Part shown: piece by piece, positions 35,419-43,507 of the stretch
Numbering within the stretch: position 1 is the stretch's first letter
Layout of the letters: every line of letters begins with the position of its first letter
Source of the DNA: an uncultured Verrucomicrobiota bacterium
GTDB lineage: Bacteria > Verrucomicrobiota > Verrucomicrobiia > Opitutales > Seribacteraceae
Assembly (NCBI GenBank): GCA_902612125.1
Contig: CACMBV010000007.1
Location: forward strand, 1 to 64,000
DNA length: 64,000 nt
Direction of reading: 5' to 3'
Made by a program: the position numbers and the translations under genes
Notes under the pieces: generated by a model
What the model saw: only the letters and a program-made list of their open reading frames with translations
Databases searched by the model: none
What the model was told of the DNA's origin: nothing

Positions 35419-36051
35419 CTAGAGTCTTGTAATCTTCAAATTTCTATACCAAACGGGATCCATGTGATCTTGCAAAAGAATGGGTCCTTTCCAAGTGCCA
35501 AAGCCTTCATTTCTACGATATTTACTTTTTTGAAATCGCTTATTCCAGTCATTCGTTCCCCAAAGAATTTCAACCACTTTCTCTCCGTTTAGCCAATGCT
35601 CGATCTGGTCACCCTTGGCGATAATTTTTCCGCTATTCCATTCACCCACTGGATTCAGAGATTTTGAGTCGGGTGCGGCAACCAATTCGTAGAGAGATCC
35701 TGCCCGATGGCTGGGGTTTTTATTATCCCTGTGCTTTTGATCATCCAATACCTGATATTCCAGACCAAGACTTCCGCGTGTTCGGTATTTAATTCCACTA
35801 TTTCCAGCTTTCGAAATTTTCCACTCAAAAGTTAATTCAAAATCTTTGAATTTCTCCTTGGTTATAATATCACCGCTTAGACTTTTACGGTGGATTACAC
35901 CATCCTTAATTATCCAGCCTGAACCAACTGGCTTTCCGTTAACTTTAGTCCATTGCGAAAAATTATCAGATGGAAATAAATCAATCGCATTCCCTGATTT
36001 TCCATGGACTGAACAGAGCATTCCTATAACTATAATAAAATTGTATTTCAT
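35419..36051 (-). CDS. Secreted single-domain DUF1080 protein
   Basis: A signal peptide (MKYNFIIVIGMLCSVHG) is followed by one DUF1080 domain: LFPSDNFSQWTKVNGKPVG, KFKDFELTFEWKISKAGNSGIKYR, LEYQVLDDQKH, and WYRNLKITRL at the end. The conserved order is the same as in the double protein at 20290-21597. It is convergent with the glycosidase upstream and divergent from the Tat-type TIM-barrel gene downstream. DUF1080 and xylose-isomerase-like proteins often occur together in this phylum and the family includes 3-keto-disaccharide hydrolases. Confidence 0.87.
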   Translation of the reverse strand: MKYNFIIVIGMLCSVHGKSGNAIDLFPSDNFSQWTKVNGKPVGSGWIIKDGVIHRKSLSGDIITKEKFKDFELTFEWKISKAGNSGIKYRTRGSLGLEYQVLDDQKHRDNKNPSHRAGSLYELVAAPDSKSLNPVGEWNSGKIIAKGDQIEHWLNGEKVVEILWGTNDWNKRFQKSKYRRNEGFGTWKGPILLQDHMDPVWYRNLKITRL

Positions 36052-36194
36052 AATTGGGAAAAGATTGTTGAATTAGGAATGTCCATAAATTTTACTTCTC
36101 ACAACTTCATTTTGTATTCATATTTAATTTTGTAGCGTAGAAATTTAAAGGGTTTTGAATGAGCATCGTTTTTTCATCGAAATGAAGTGAGTGG

Positions 36195-37031
36195 ATGAAT
36201 CGTCGAAATTTCTTAGCCTGTAGTTCCAGCTTGGCATTGTCTAGTGATATGCTCTCCGCAAAAGAGTTATCTTTTAATGGTCGCATCAAAAAAGCAGTTA
36301 AGTTTGGGAAAAAGCCGAATGAAATCCTCATGAACAAGATTGTAGACCTGGGCTTTGATGGAATCGAGGGGTCGGCCCCTGGTTTACAGGTTCATGAGAT
36401 GAAAAAAGTCTGTCAAGAAATGAATCTACCCATGCACGGAGTGGTATATAACAAGCACTGGAAAGTCAGATTATCCAACCCCGATCCCCAAGTAAGCAGG
36501 GAAAGCAGATTGGGTTTGGCACAGGCCATGAAAGAATCAAAAGGAGTTGGGGGGACCTCCGTGCTCCTTGTTCCTGGTCGCGTAAAAGGCGATCAGGAAA
36601 CTCATCAGGACCTCTGGGATCGGTCAATCAGGCAAATCCGAAAACTCATTCCTTTGGCCAAAGAACTCCGGGTTCATATTCTGATCGAAACGGTATGGAA
36701 CGGATTTTGTTACCAACCTGAGCAGTTTCGCGATTACATTGATGAAATTGAAAGTCCTTGGGTTCAGGCTTACTTCGACATCGGGAATATGCAAAAGTTT
36801 GCTCCCAGTCACGAGTGGATTCGTATTCTCGGGAAGCGTACTCTCAAACTAGATGTTAAGGACTGGGGTTCAAAAAATGGATTTTGCCCCCTAGGGCAGG
36901 GGGATGTGGATTGGAAAAAGGTCCGTCAAGAACTTGAAAAAACAGAATTTGCCGGTTGGGCAACCCGTGAGGGAAATGACGGTGGGCTTGAAAATACCGT
37001 CAAACTTATGGATCAATTGCTGAGGTTATAA
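36195..37031 (+). CDS. Sugar phosphate isomerase/epimerase-like TIM barrel with Tat-type leader
   Basis: The N-terminus MNRRNFLACSSSLALSS has the twin-arginine pattern, so the folded protein is probably exported. The rest is a xylose-isomerase-like barrel: IVDLGFDGIEGSAPGLQ, VSRESRLGLAQAM, HILIETVWNGFCYQPEQF (metal-site Glu), YFDIGNMQKF (metal-site Asp), LDVKDWGSKNG and FAGWATREGND. Exported enzymes of this type are common in PVC-group bacteria. They may epimerise or cleave 3-keto-sugars made by Gfo/Idh enzymes. Start ATG 36195 follows a GTGAGTGG stretch. Confidence 0.8.
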   Translation: MNRRNFLACSSSLALSSDMLSAKELSFNGRIKKAVKFGKKPNEILMNKIVDLGFDGIEGSAPGLQVHEMKKVCQEMNLPMHGVVYNKHWKVRLSNPDPQVSRESRLGLAQAMKESKGVGGTSVLLVPGRVKGDQETHQDLWDRSIRQIRKLIPLAKELRVHILIETVWNGFCYQPEQFRDYIDEIESPWVQAYFDIGNMQKFAPSHEWIRILGKRTLKLDVKDWGSKNGFCPLGQGDVDWKKVRQELEKTEFAGWATREGNDGGLENTVKLMDQLLRL

Positions 37032-37060
37032 AAGATTATTAAGGCAATTATATCCAGTAA

Positions 37061-37372
37061 TTAAAAGGGTGCCACCTCGACTACCAATCCGTCCAAGTCG
37101 TCGGTCATTTCGATTTGGCAACTTAGACGACTACGCTCGTCGGTGTCACTCTCAAGATCAATCAGGTCCTGCTCAGCTTCCGTAGCTCTGCCGGTCTTGT
37201 CCAGCCACTCAGGTTTTACCCGAACATGACAGGTTGCGCAGGAACAGCAACCGCTACATGCACCTTCAATGCCCTCAACATCGTATTCACGGGCAATCTC
37301 CATGAGATTCCCGATTGCATCTTCGACGACGACTTCGTTTCCACTTGGAGTGATATAAGTTACTTTAGCCAT
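37061..37372 (-). CDS. [2Fe-2S] ferredoxin, adrenodoxin/Isc-type
   Basis: The 103-residue protein has the vertebrate-type 2Fe-2S pattern: GIEGACSGCCSCATCHVRV, giving C-x5-C-x2-C, with the fourth Cys in SRLSCQIEMTDDLDGLVVEVAP. The N-terminus VTYITPSGNEVVVEDAIG fits the family. There are extra cysteines in the cluster loop (SGCCSC) compared with the usual GGSCAC. It would pass electrons to a monooxygenase, iron-sulfur assembly or a Rieske oxygenase; no redox partner is adjacent. It is 40 bases downstream of the TIM-barrel epimerase gene and shares its strand. Confidence 0.9.
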   Translation of the reverse strand: MAKVTYITPSGNEVVVEDAIGNLMEIAREYDVEGIEGACSGCCSCATCHVRVKPEWLDKTGRATEAEQDLIDLESDTDERSRLSCQIEMTDDLDGLVVEVAPF

Positions 37373-37412
37373 AGCATTCGGTCTAATCGTAAAATAAAAT
37401 AAGTCGAATTAA

Positions 37413-38303
37413 TTAGGGATTGTAGGGTGTACGCTCAAACCCAATGGATTCCAAAATATTCATCAACTCTCGACCGTACCGAATATATATATCCCTGGGA
37501 TCCTCATCCGTTTGATTCTTGGAATCCGTATCATGAAACACTGCAGCCAGGTGCGGTTCAATCGATATCCCTCCTTCGTATCCATTGTCTTTTAAATCCT
37601 GCAAGATCTCCCGCACACAACCATGGCCTTCGCCCGGATAGGTATAAATCTCCTTATTCTCGTTCTCGGGGGAGGGACTCAAACAGTCCTTGATGTGAAC
37701 ATAGACAATATGCTCTCTTACCTTTTTATAAAACTCAATAGGGTTCTGCCATGGTTCGCCCGGTTTACTTCGGTCACGATTAAAGGCAGGATTCGCGGTA
37801 TCGAAAACCAATTTCATTCCGGGTATGGCTTCCACTAAATCCAATGTATGACGCCAACTCATCCCTCCGTAATTCATGCAATTTTCATGAACCGCAGTAA
37901 TCCCCTCGTTTGAAAAAGCCTCAACAATCAATCTGAGCCTTCGAATCCTTTCATCAACCAACTGATCCTCCTGGTCCAGAACCTTGTAACTCATAATGCG
38001 AATGAACTTCGCACCCAGAATTTTCATACGAGGAATAGCCCGGCTTATTTCCGCTTCGGTGATGGAAAAATCGTCCCGAACATCCTTACCCCAGTTCCCG
38101 ATCGCGGAGCCGAATGCATTGATGTATACCCCTGAACCCTCCAATGCCTCCACCACCTGATCAAACTCATGATCACTGATATCATGAATGTTTTTTCCAT
38201 TTACAAAACGGGACTCGATCGCATTCCAGCCCAATTCTCTTGTAGTCGAAATTTGTTCGATTATATTCTGCGAAGCTTCGTCTGCTATTCCGGTAAGGTA
38301 CAT
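37413..38303 (-). CDS. Sugar phosphate isomerase/epimerase (xylose-isomerase-like TIM barrel)
   Basis: The 296-residue barrel shows ELGWNAIESRFVNGKNIHD, GITAVHENCMNYGGMSW (metal-site Glu), MKLVFDTANPAFNRDR (metal-site Asp), YVHIKDCLSP (His), and YPGEGHGCVREILQDL with GGISIEPH (final Glu). All four expected metal ligands are present. No signal peptide is present. It follows the Gfo/Idh gene by 12 bases, so the two form an operon in which the oxidoreductase and the epimerase probably act on the same sugar. Confidence 0.87.
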   Translation of the reverse strand: MYLTGIADEASQNIIEQISTTRELGWNAIESRFVNGKNIHDISDHEFDQVVEALEGSGVYINAFGSAIGNWGKDVRDDFSITEAEISRAIPRMKILGAKFIRIMSYKVLDQEDQLVDERIRRLRLIVEAFSNEGITAVHENCMNYGGMSWRHTLDLVEAIPGMKLVFDTANPAFNRDRSKPGEPWQNPIEFYKKVREHIVYVHIKDCLSPSPENENKEIYTYPGEGHGCVREILQDLKDNGYEGGISIEPHLAAVFHDTDSKNQTDEDPRDIYIRYGRELMNILESIGFERTPYNP

Positions 38304-38315
38304 AATTTACTCTTT

Positions 38316-39380
38316 TTACTTTAAAGTTATCTTGTCTCCATGGTTTTTGATAGATTCATAAATCGCACAGATTAGCTCGACCGCCCGACGGCCTTCCTTT
38401 CCGTCGACGGCAGGCGTTTCATTTTTATCCAAGGCAAGCAATGCATTTTCGAAATTTCGTTGATGCCATTGGAAATCAATTGCCTTGGGATCGGCAGCAC
38501 CAGCTCCAGACTGAGAGGATTGCAAACCATGGTTTTGTAAGATCTCATCATCACCCGCTAGTGTGTGCTTCAGATCCCAGATATTAAATTTATCGTCCAC
38601 CATCCTGATTGAACCCTGATCTCCACAGATATGAATGGAAGCGGGCAGTCCCGTATTTGAATAGCAGGCGGTTGATGCCTGTATCACTCCTCTTGCTCCG
38701 GACTTAAATTCAATGATGGCCACAGCCACATCTTCCACCTCAATCCCACTGTGTGCTTCCAGACCACCGGAAGCAGAAACCGATTGAACATCCCCCATCA
38801 GATAAAGCATCAGATCGATCGTATGAATGGACTGGTTCATCAGGGCACCTCCGCCGTCCAAGTCCCAGGTTCCACGCCATGCGCCGCTTTCGTAATATTC
38901 CTGGGTCCTCCACCATTTAATTGCAGTGTCGCAAAGCACTACTTTCCCAAGCCTTCCAGCAGCCAAAGCTTGCTTAAAAATATGGGTGGAATCATTAAAC
39001 CTGCGGGGAAAGATTCCTGAAAGCATCACGCCTGCTTCATCACAAATTTTGATCATTTCATCCACTCGTTGCGGAGTAATTTCGAGGGGTTTTTCACAAA
39101 TTATATGTTTACCCGCTCGGGCAGCTAAAGAAACATGATCAAGATGAACACCACTTACTGAACCGATCGTAACCACATCCAGGCCTTCGTGCTTGATAAA
39201 TTCATTCAGATCCGAGTAGGCCAAACAACCGTACTTTTGTGCAAACAATTCAGCTTTCTCCTGATTGCGGGCATAAGCGGCCACCAGTTCTGTATTCTCC
39301 ATTGCCTGCAAAGCCTGTGCATGGAAATCAGCGATCACACCCGCCCCAATAATTCCAACTCTGTACTTATTTCCCGTCAT
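38316..39380 (-). CDS. Gfo/Idh/MocA family oxidoreductase
   Basis: The N-terminal NAD(P)-binding fold reads VGIIGAGVIADFHAQALQAM, with AGKHIICEKPLEITPQRVDEM carrying the family lysine (EKP). The C-terminal domain includes LDGGGALMNQSIHTIDLMLYLMGD with the catalytic His, and HICGDQGSIRM. The protein is cytoplasmic and of normal length (354). It heads a minus-strand operon with an epimerase-like barrel and is divergent from a hydroxyacid dehydrogenase across about 75 bases that contain an inverted repeat. Oxidation of a sugar or inositol to its keto form is likely, though the substrate is not known. Confidence 0.88.
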   Translation of the reverse strand: MTGNKYRVGIIGAGVIADFHAQALQAMENTELVAAYARNQEKAELFAQKYGCLAYSDLNEFIKHEGLDVVTIGSVSGVHLDHVSLAARAGKHIICEKPLEITPQRVDEMIKICDEAGVMLSGIFPRRFNDSTHIFKQALAAGRLGKVVLCDTAIKWWRTQEYYESGAWRGTWDLDGGGALMNQSIHTIDLMLYLMGDVQSVSASGGLEAHSGIEVEDVAVAIIEFKSGARGVIQASTACYSNTGLPASIHICGDQGSIRMVDDKFNIWDLKHTLAGDDEILQNHGLQSSQSGAGAADPKAIDFQWHQRNFENALLALDKNETPAVDGKEGRRAVELICAIYESIKNHGDKITLK

Positions 39381-39388
39381 CTAGATAG

Positions 39389-39401
39389 AACCATAGTGGT
39401 T
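39389..39401. promoter_or_regulatory. Inverted repeat in divergent promoter, candidate operator
   Basis: AACCA-TAG-TGGTT is a perfect 5-base inverted repeat centred between the divergent Gfo/Idh and hydroxyacid dehydrogenase starts. A LacI-type regulator is encoded in the same island, so it could be a binding site, but the 3-base odd-length centre is not the usual even LacI operator. Confidence 0.3.
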
Positions 39402-39454
39402 GTAAATTGACGTTGAGCTTAACTCATGTAAAGCATATTGCCCATTTGCCAACC

Positions 39455-40429
39455 ATGAATGTTCTTCTTACCACCACCTCCTTCCAGGATACCCCGGGAC
39501 CCCACCACCAGTTACTGAAGGATGCAGCCTTCGATCTCATTTGCGAACGTGGTCCTCTTACGGAAAAAAGGATGCTGGAGCTTGTGGGCGATATCGATGC
39601 TTTTCTTTGCGGCGATGATGATATCACCCGGGCAGTCATCGATAAATCCTTACCGAAATTAAAAGTTATTTCAAAATACGGGATCGGTCTTGATAAAATC
39701 GATACCGATTATGTCGCTCAAAAGGGCATTCCCCTCACTTTTTGCCCGGGTGTCAATCATACCACGGTGGCGGAACATACTTTTGCTCTTCTGCTTGCTC
39801 TTTTTAGGAAAATCGTCAGGGAAGCCAATCATGTGGCCAGTGGTGAATGGGTACGGATTACAGGTAATGAAATCATGGGAAAAACCTTGGCAATCATCGG
39901 TCTGGGCAGGATAGGGAAGGAAGTGGCCGTCCGAGCCCATGCATTTGGGATGAAACTGGTGGGGTTTGATCTGTATTGGGACAAGGAATTTGCTCAAAAA
40001 TATGAAATTGTGAGATCTGAGTCCGCCGAAGCGGCCATGAATCAGGCCGACATTGTCAGCCTGCATACCAACCTTTCAAATGAGACTCGGAACATGATCA
40101 ATCAGTCAAGCATCGCCAAAATGAAAAAAGGTGTGGTTGTCCTTAATTGTGCGAGGGGAGAGATTGTGAATACCAACGATATGGTGGATGCCCTTCATGC
40201 AGGATCGGTGGGTGGGTACGGCACCGATGTGCTCAATGTGGAACCTCCCCCTAAAGACCATCCCTTACTCAAGGCACCCAATACGGTGATAACCCCGCAT
40301 ATTGGTTCAAGAACCTACGAATCAGTGGAAAGACAGGCAACCATGGCTGCCAAAAATCTAATTTTAGCACTGGAAGGGAAAAAACCCTTGGCCCAGGCCA
40401 ACGATGTTCCCCTGATATCCCATCGCTAA
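39455..40429 (+). CDS. D-2-hydroxyacid dehydrogenase (PGDH-like)
   Basis: The 324-residue protein has the D-2-hydroxyacid fold: NAD-binding LAIIGLGRIGKEVAVRAHAFG, catalytic Arg in VVLNCARGEIVN, Glu in GGYGTDVLNVEPPPKDHPLL and His in VITPHIGSRT. It resembles phosphoglycerate dehydrogenase without the ACT domain. The ORF track begins at TTG 39407; I choose ATG 39455 (MNVLLTTTSF) because the longer N-terminus is not part of the fold. It starts a plus-strand operon with Ldh2, kinase and SDR genes, so it probably reduces or oxidises a sugar-acid intermediate rather than serving serine synthesis. Confidence 0.87.
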   Translation: MNVLLTTTSFQDTPGPHHQLLKDAAFDLICERGPLTEKRMLELVGDIDAFLCGDDDITRAVIDKSLPKLKVISKYGIGLDKIDTDYVAQKGIPLTFCPGVNHTTVAEHTFALLLALFRKIVREANHVASGEWVRITGNEIMGKTLAIIGLGRIGKEVAVRAHAFGMKLVGFDLYWDKEFAQKYEIVRSESAEAAMNQADIVSLHTNLSNETRNMINQSSIAKMKKGVVVLNCARGEIVNTNDMVDALHAGSVGGYGTDVLNVEPPPKDHPLLKAPNTVITPHIGSRTYESVERQATMAAKNLILALEGKKPLAQANDVPLISHR

Positions 40430-40438
40430 AGACAGAAA

Positions 40439-41545
40439 ATGTCCCAAGAAGATCAATTTTACATCGTACCCACCAGGACCCACAACGAGCTGGTTGAAAA
40501 GGCTTATGAGTATCGTGGTTTCAACACTTCCGAATGTCTGGCTGCCGCTAAGTTCTCTGCTTATGCCACGACCCATGGAATTCGTACGCACAATGCCCTG
40601 AAAGCCCTGCACCTGGATGACTTATTTGGTTCGAAGGCTGGGGGTTGCAAACCCTCGGCCAAAATCATCAAGAAGGAAAACCGTTTTGCATCATCCGAGG
40701 TATGGGACTGCCAGTACAAGTTGGGTCAAGCCACGGCATTCGAAGCCATGGACCGATGTATTGAACTGGCCGATCAATACGGAATTGGTCAGGTATCAGT
40801 CGACCAAGCCTTTCACTACCTCTGGGGCGGTGGGTATGTAATGGATGCCGCCAAACGAGGATACATTGCATACACAAATTGTACTGCTTCCATCACTGAA
40901 GTAGTCCCCTTTATGGGAAGTGAGCCTACCCTTGGAACCAACCCACATTCCTGGGGATTCCCAACCACCGAAGCCATTGGGTTTCCAGTGGTGATTGATT
41001 GGGCTACTTCCGTTATCGCCATGGGTCGTGTACAGCAACTAAAGCGGGAAGGTGAATTACTTCCACCCGGTGCCGCAGTTGATAAGGACGGAAAGGAAAC
41101 CCTGGATCCTGATCAAGTCTCTGCCCTCAAACCATTTGGAGCCCACAAAGGATACGGACTCTCACTGATCAATGAAATTATGGCCGGATTTATCGGGGCA
41201 TCCAAACCCACCATAAGGAGCAATCATTTGGACGACGGGGATAAACATACACCAAACTTTTACTTTCAGGTGATCCACCCGGATGCCATCAATTCCGAAA
41301 ATTTTGCCTTTGGTCGTACGCAGCAGGAAAATATCAAAGTCATCCTTGAAGATATCCTCGCCGGAGGAAACAGTGAGTGTATCATCCCTGGACAGTTCGA
41401 AGCTGCATTCGCTGAGCGCACAAAAAAGGCCGGAGGGCTCCTTTTCTCTGAAAATGAAATCGTTGGATTTAACAAAATCGCCAATGCATGCGGACACCCG
41501 ATCTGGAATCTGAAACAATTTAAGAAAGAAATCAAACAAAGCTAA
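40439..41545 (+). CDS. Malate/L-lactate/sulfolactate dehydrogenase family (Ldh2) protein
   Basis: The 368 residues match the Ldh2 (MDH2) family: ATTHGIRTHNALKALHL, VSVDQAFHYLWGGGYVMDAAKRG, SEPTLGTNPHSWGFPT, DWATSVIAMGRVQ, and LKPFGAHKGYGLSLINEI. Family members use NAD(P) to oxidise malate, lactate, ureidoglycolate, 2,3-diketogulonate or delta-piperideine carboxylate. A 2,3-diketogulonate- or gulonate-type substrate would fit the sugar-acid island, but sequence does not fix it. It is nine bases downstream of the hydroxyacid dehydrogenase and three bases upstream of the PfkB gene. Confidence 0.82.
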   Translation: MSQEDQFYIVPTRTHNELVEKAYEYRGFNTSECLAAAKFSAYATTHGIRTHNALKALHLDDLFGSKAGGCKPSAKIIKKENRFASSEVWDCQYKLGQATAFEAMDRCIELADQYGIGQVSVDQAFHYLWGGGYVMDAAKRGYIAYTNCTASITEVVPFMGSEPTLGTNPHSWGFPTTEAIGFPVVIDWATSVIAMGRVQQLKREGELLPPGAAVDKDGKETLDPDQVSALKPFGAHKGYGLSLINEIMAGFIGASKPTIRSNHLDDGDKHTPNFYFQVIHPDAINSENFAFGRTQQENIKVILEDILAGGNSECIIPGQFEAAFAERTKKAGGLLFSENEIVGFNKIANACGHPIWNLKQFKKEIKQS

Positions 41546-41548
41546 ATT

Positions 41549-42646
41549 ATGAGCCTTATCCTTCGTCCAAAATCTGAATGTAAATATGACCTGATCTCCC
41601 TAGGCGAAATTATGCTTCGCCTGGACCCGGGGGAAGGTCGCATTCGTACAACCAGAGAATTTAAGGCCTGGGAAGGGGGAGGGGAATACAATGTGGCCCG
41701 TGGGCTGCGAAGATGCTTCGGTCTGACGACTGCAGTGGCCACGGCCTTTGCGGATAATGAGATTGGCCGATTAATTGAGGATTTCATAATGCAGGGAGGG
41801 GTTGATACTTCGCTTATTAAATGGACTCCCTATGATGGGCTTGGGAGAGAAGTAAGGAACGGTCTCAATTTTACCGAGCGTGGCTTTGGTATTCGCGGAG
41901 CCGTGGGAGTCCCGGATCGGGGACTTACCGCTTCAAGCCAGTTGAAACCTGGCGATTTTGATTGGGATGATATTTTCGGCAACCAGGGGGTTCGCTGGTT
42001 TCACACCGGAGGTATTTTTGCGGCCCTCTCCGAATCCTCCGCAGAAGTTACGGCCGAAGCAGTCCAGGCTGCTCAGAAATACGGCACGGTGGTCTCTTAT
42101 GACCTGAATTACCGCCCATCCTTGTGGAAATCAATCGGTGGCATCGAAAAAGCACAGGAGGTAAACCGGGCCATTGCCCGGAATGTGGATGTAATGATTG
42201 GTAACGAGGAAGATTTTACCGCTTGCTTGGGCTTCGAAGTGGAAGGGGTGGACGAAAATATTTCCAATATCGAAGTCGACAAGTTCAAGAGCATGATCAA
42301 CCAAGTCGTGGCCGAATTCACCAATTTCAAGGCAACCGCTACGACCCTCAGAAGCGTAAAAACGGCAACCATCAATGATTGGGGTGCCATCTGCTGGGAA
42401 AATGGTACTTTTTACGAAGCGACTCACCGCCCAGAGCTTGAGATACTTGACCGGGTGGGCGGGGGCGACAGCTTTGCTTCCGGACTCATTTATGGTTTTC
42501 TCCAGGGGTACGACGGAGATCAGGCCGTTAATTATGGTGCAGCTCATGGAGCCTTGGCCATGACCACGCCTGGAGACACTTCCATGGCCACTCTTAGTGA
42601 TGTGGAAAAGATCATGAGTGCCGGGGGAGCACGGGTGGTACGGTAA
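41549..42646 (+). CDS. kdgK: PfkB-family sugar kinase, 2-keto-3-deoxygluconate kinase-like
   Basis: The ribokinase-fold signatures are present: LISLGEIMLRLDPGEG at the N-terminus, GGGEYNVARGLRRCFG in the substrate region and DRVGGGDSFASGLIYGF at the active Asp. DLNYRPSLW is typical of KDG kinases. At 365 residues it is slightly longer than usual. KDG is the common intermediate of hexuronate, alginate and pectin breakdown. KDPG aldolase and mannonate dehydratase are not in the window. It is followed at 22 bases by a mannonate/uronate-type SDR, which strengthens the KDG assignment. Confidence 0.8.
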   Translation: MSLILRPKSECKYDLISLGEIMLRLDPGEGRIRTTREFKAWEGGGEYNVARGLRRCFGLTTAVATAFADNEIGRLIEDFIMQGGVDTSLIKWTPYDGLGREVRNGLNFTERGFGIRGAVGVPDRGLTASSQLKPGDFDWDDIFGNQGVRWFHTGGIFAALSESSAEVTAEAVQAAQKYGTVVSYDLNYRPSLWKSIGGIEKAQEVNRAIARNVDVMIGNEEDFTACLGFEVEGVDENISNIEVDKFKSMINQVVAEFTNFKATATTLRSVKTATINDWGAICWENGTFYEATHRPELEILDRVGGGDSFASGLIYGFLQGYDGDQAVNYGAAHGALAMTTPGDTSMATLSDVEKIMSAGGARVVR

Positions 42647-42668
42647 ATCATGCCAGCTATTTATATGT

Positions 42669-43484
42669 ATGAACGAATTATTTGATCTAAGCGGAAAAGT
42701 AATTGTAGTGACCGGAGCTACCGGAATCCTCGCTGGTGGTGCGGCTCAATATCTCCAGAAGAACGGAGCAAAAGTGGTATATCTTGGAAGAAATCAGGAA
42801 AGAGTGGATAAAGCCCTGTCCGTAGCAAAAGCCATTTCTCCGGATTGTATGAGCGTGACCTGTGACGTCCTTGATCAACAGGGAATGGAAGCCGGATATT
42901 CTTCAGTGATAGATCAGTTTGGAAGAATTGATGCCTTGATCAATGGTGCGGGAGGAAACATGCCAGGAGCTACCGTAGGACCGGATAAAGAAATCTTCGA
43001 CCTTGATCTTGAGGATTACAGTAAAGTCATGGATCTTAATCTTAAGGGTACGGTTATCCCAACCCTTATTTTCGGAAAAGCCTTTAAGGAACAGGGCACA
43101 GGATGTGTGATCAATTTTTCCTCCATGTCTTCAACGCAAGCCCTTACCCGGGTCTTAGGCTATTCAAATGCAAAAGCAGCGATCGATAACTTTACCCGTT
43201 GGATGGCCACCGAGATGGCAATCAAATATGGTGACCAAGTCAGGGTCAATGCCGTGGCTCCCGGTTTCTTTATTTCTAAACAAAATAAAGCCTTATTGAC
43301 CAATGAAGACGGAACCTTTACCGAACGCGGTCAGCAGGTAATCAATAAAACTCCCTTTAAGCGATTCGGAAAACAGGAAGAAGTTTATGGAGCCATTCAC
43401 TATCTGTTATCCGATGCATCCTCCTTTGTAACCGGTACGGTACTGGCAGTGGATGGGGGCTTTTCCTGCTTTTGTGGAGTCTAA
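42669..43484 (+). CDS. SDR family oxidoreductase, mannonate/fructuronate or DEH-reductase type
   Basis: The NAD(P) motif is VIVVTGATGILAGGAAQYL, the active site is NFSSMSSTQALTRVLGYSNAKAAI (Ser and Y-x3-K) and VNAVAPGFF closes the fold. The N-terminal MNELFDLSGK form and INGAGGNMPGAT match SDRs used for D-mannonate oxidation in Thermotoga and related bacteria; DEH reductases of alginate use are close relatives. I choose ATG 42669, since the ORF-track start lies inside the kinase stop region. Placed after the KDG kinase, it probably makes or uses a hexuronate-derived acid. Confidence 0.8.
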   Translation: MNELFDLSGKVIVVTGATGILAGGAAQYLQKNGAKVVYLGRNQERVDKALSVAKAISPDCMSVTCDVLDQQGMEAGYSSVIDQFGRIDALINGAGGNMPGATVGPDKEIFDLDLEDYSKVMDLNLKGTVIPTLIFGKAFKEQGTGCVINFSSMSSTQALTRVLGYSNAKAAIDNFTRWMATEMAIKYGDQVRVNAVAPGFFISKQNKALLTNEDGTFTERGQQVINKTPFKRFGKQEEVYGAIHYLLSDASSFVTGTVLAVDGGFSCFCGV

Positions 43485-43507
43485 CTGCTTATTGCTGTAA
43501 AGACTGG

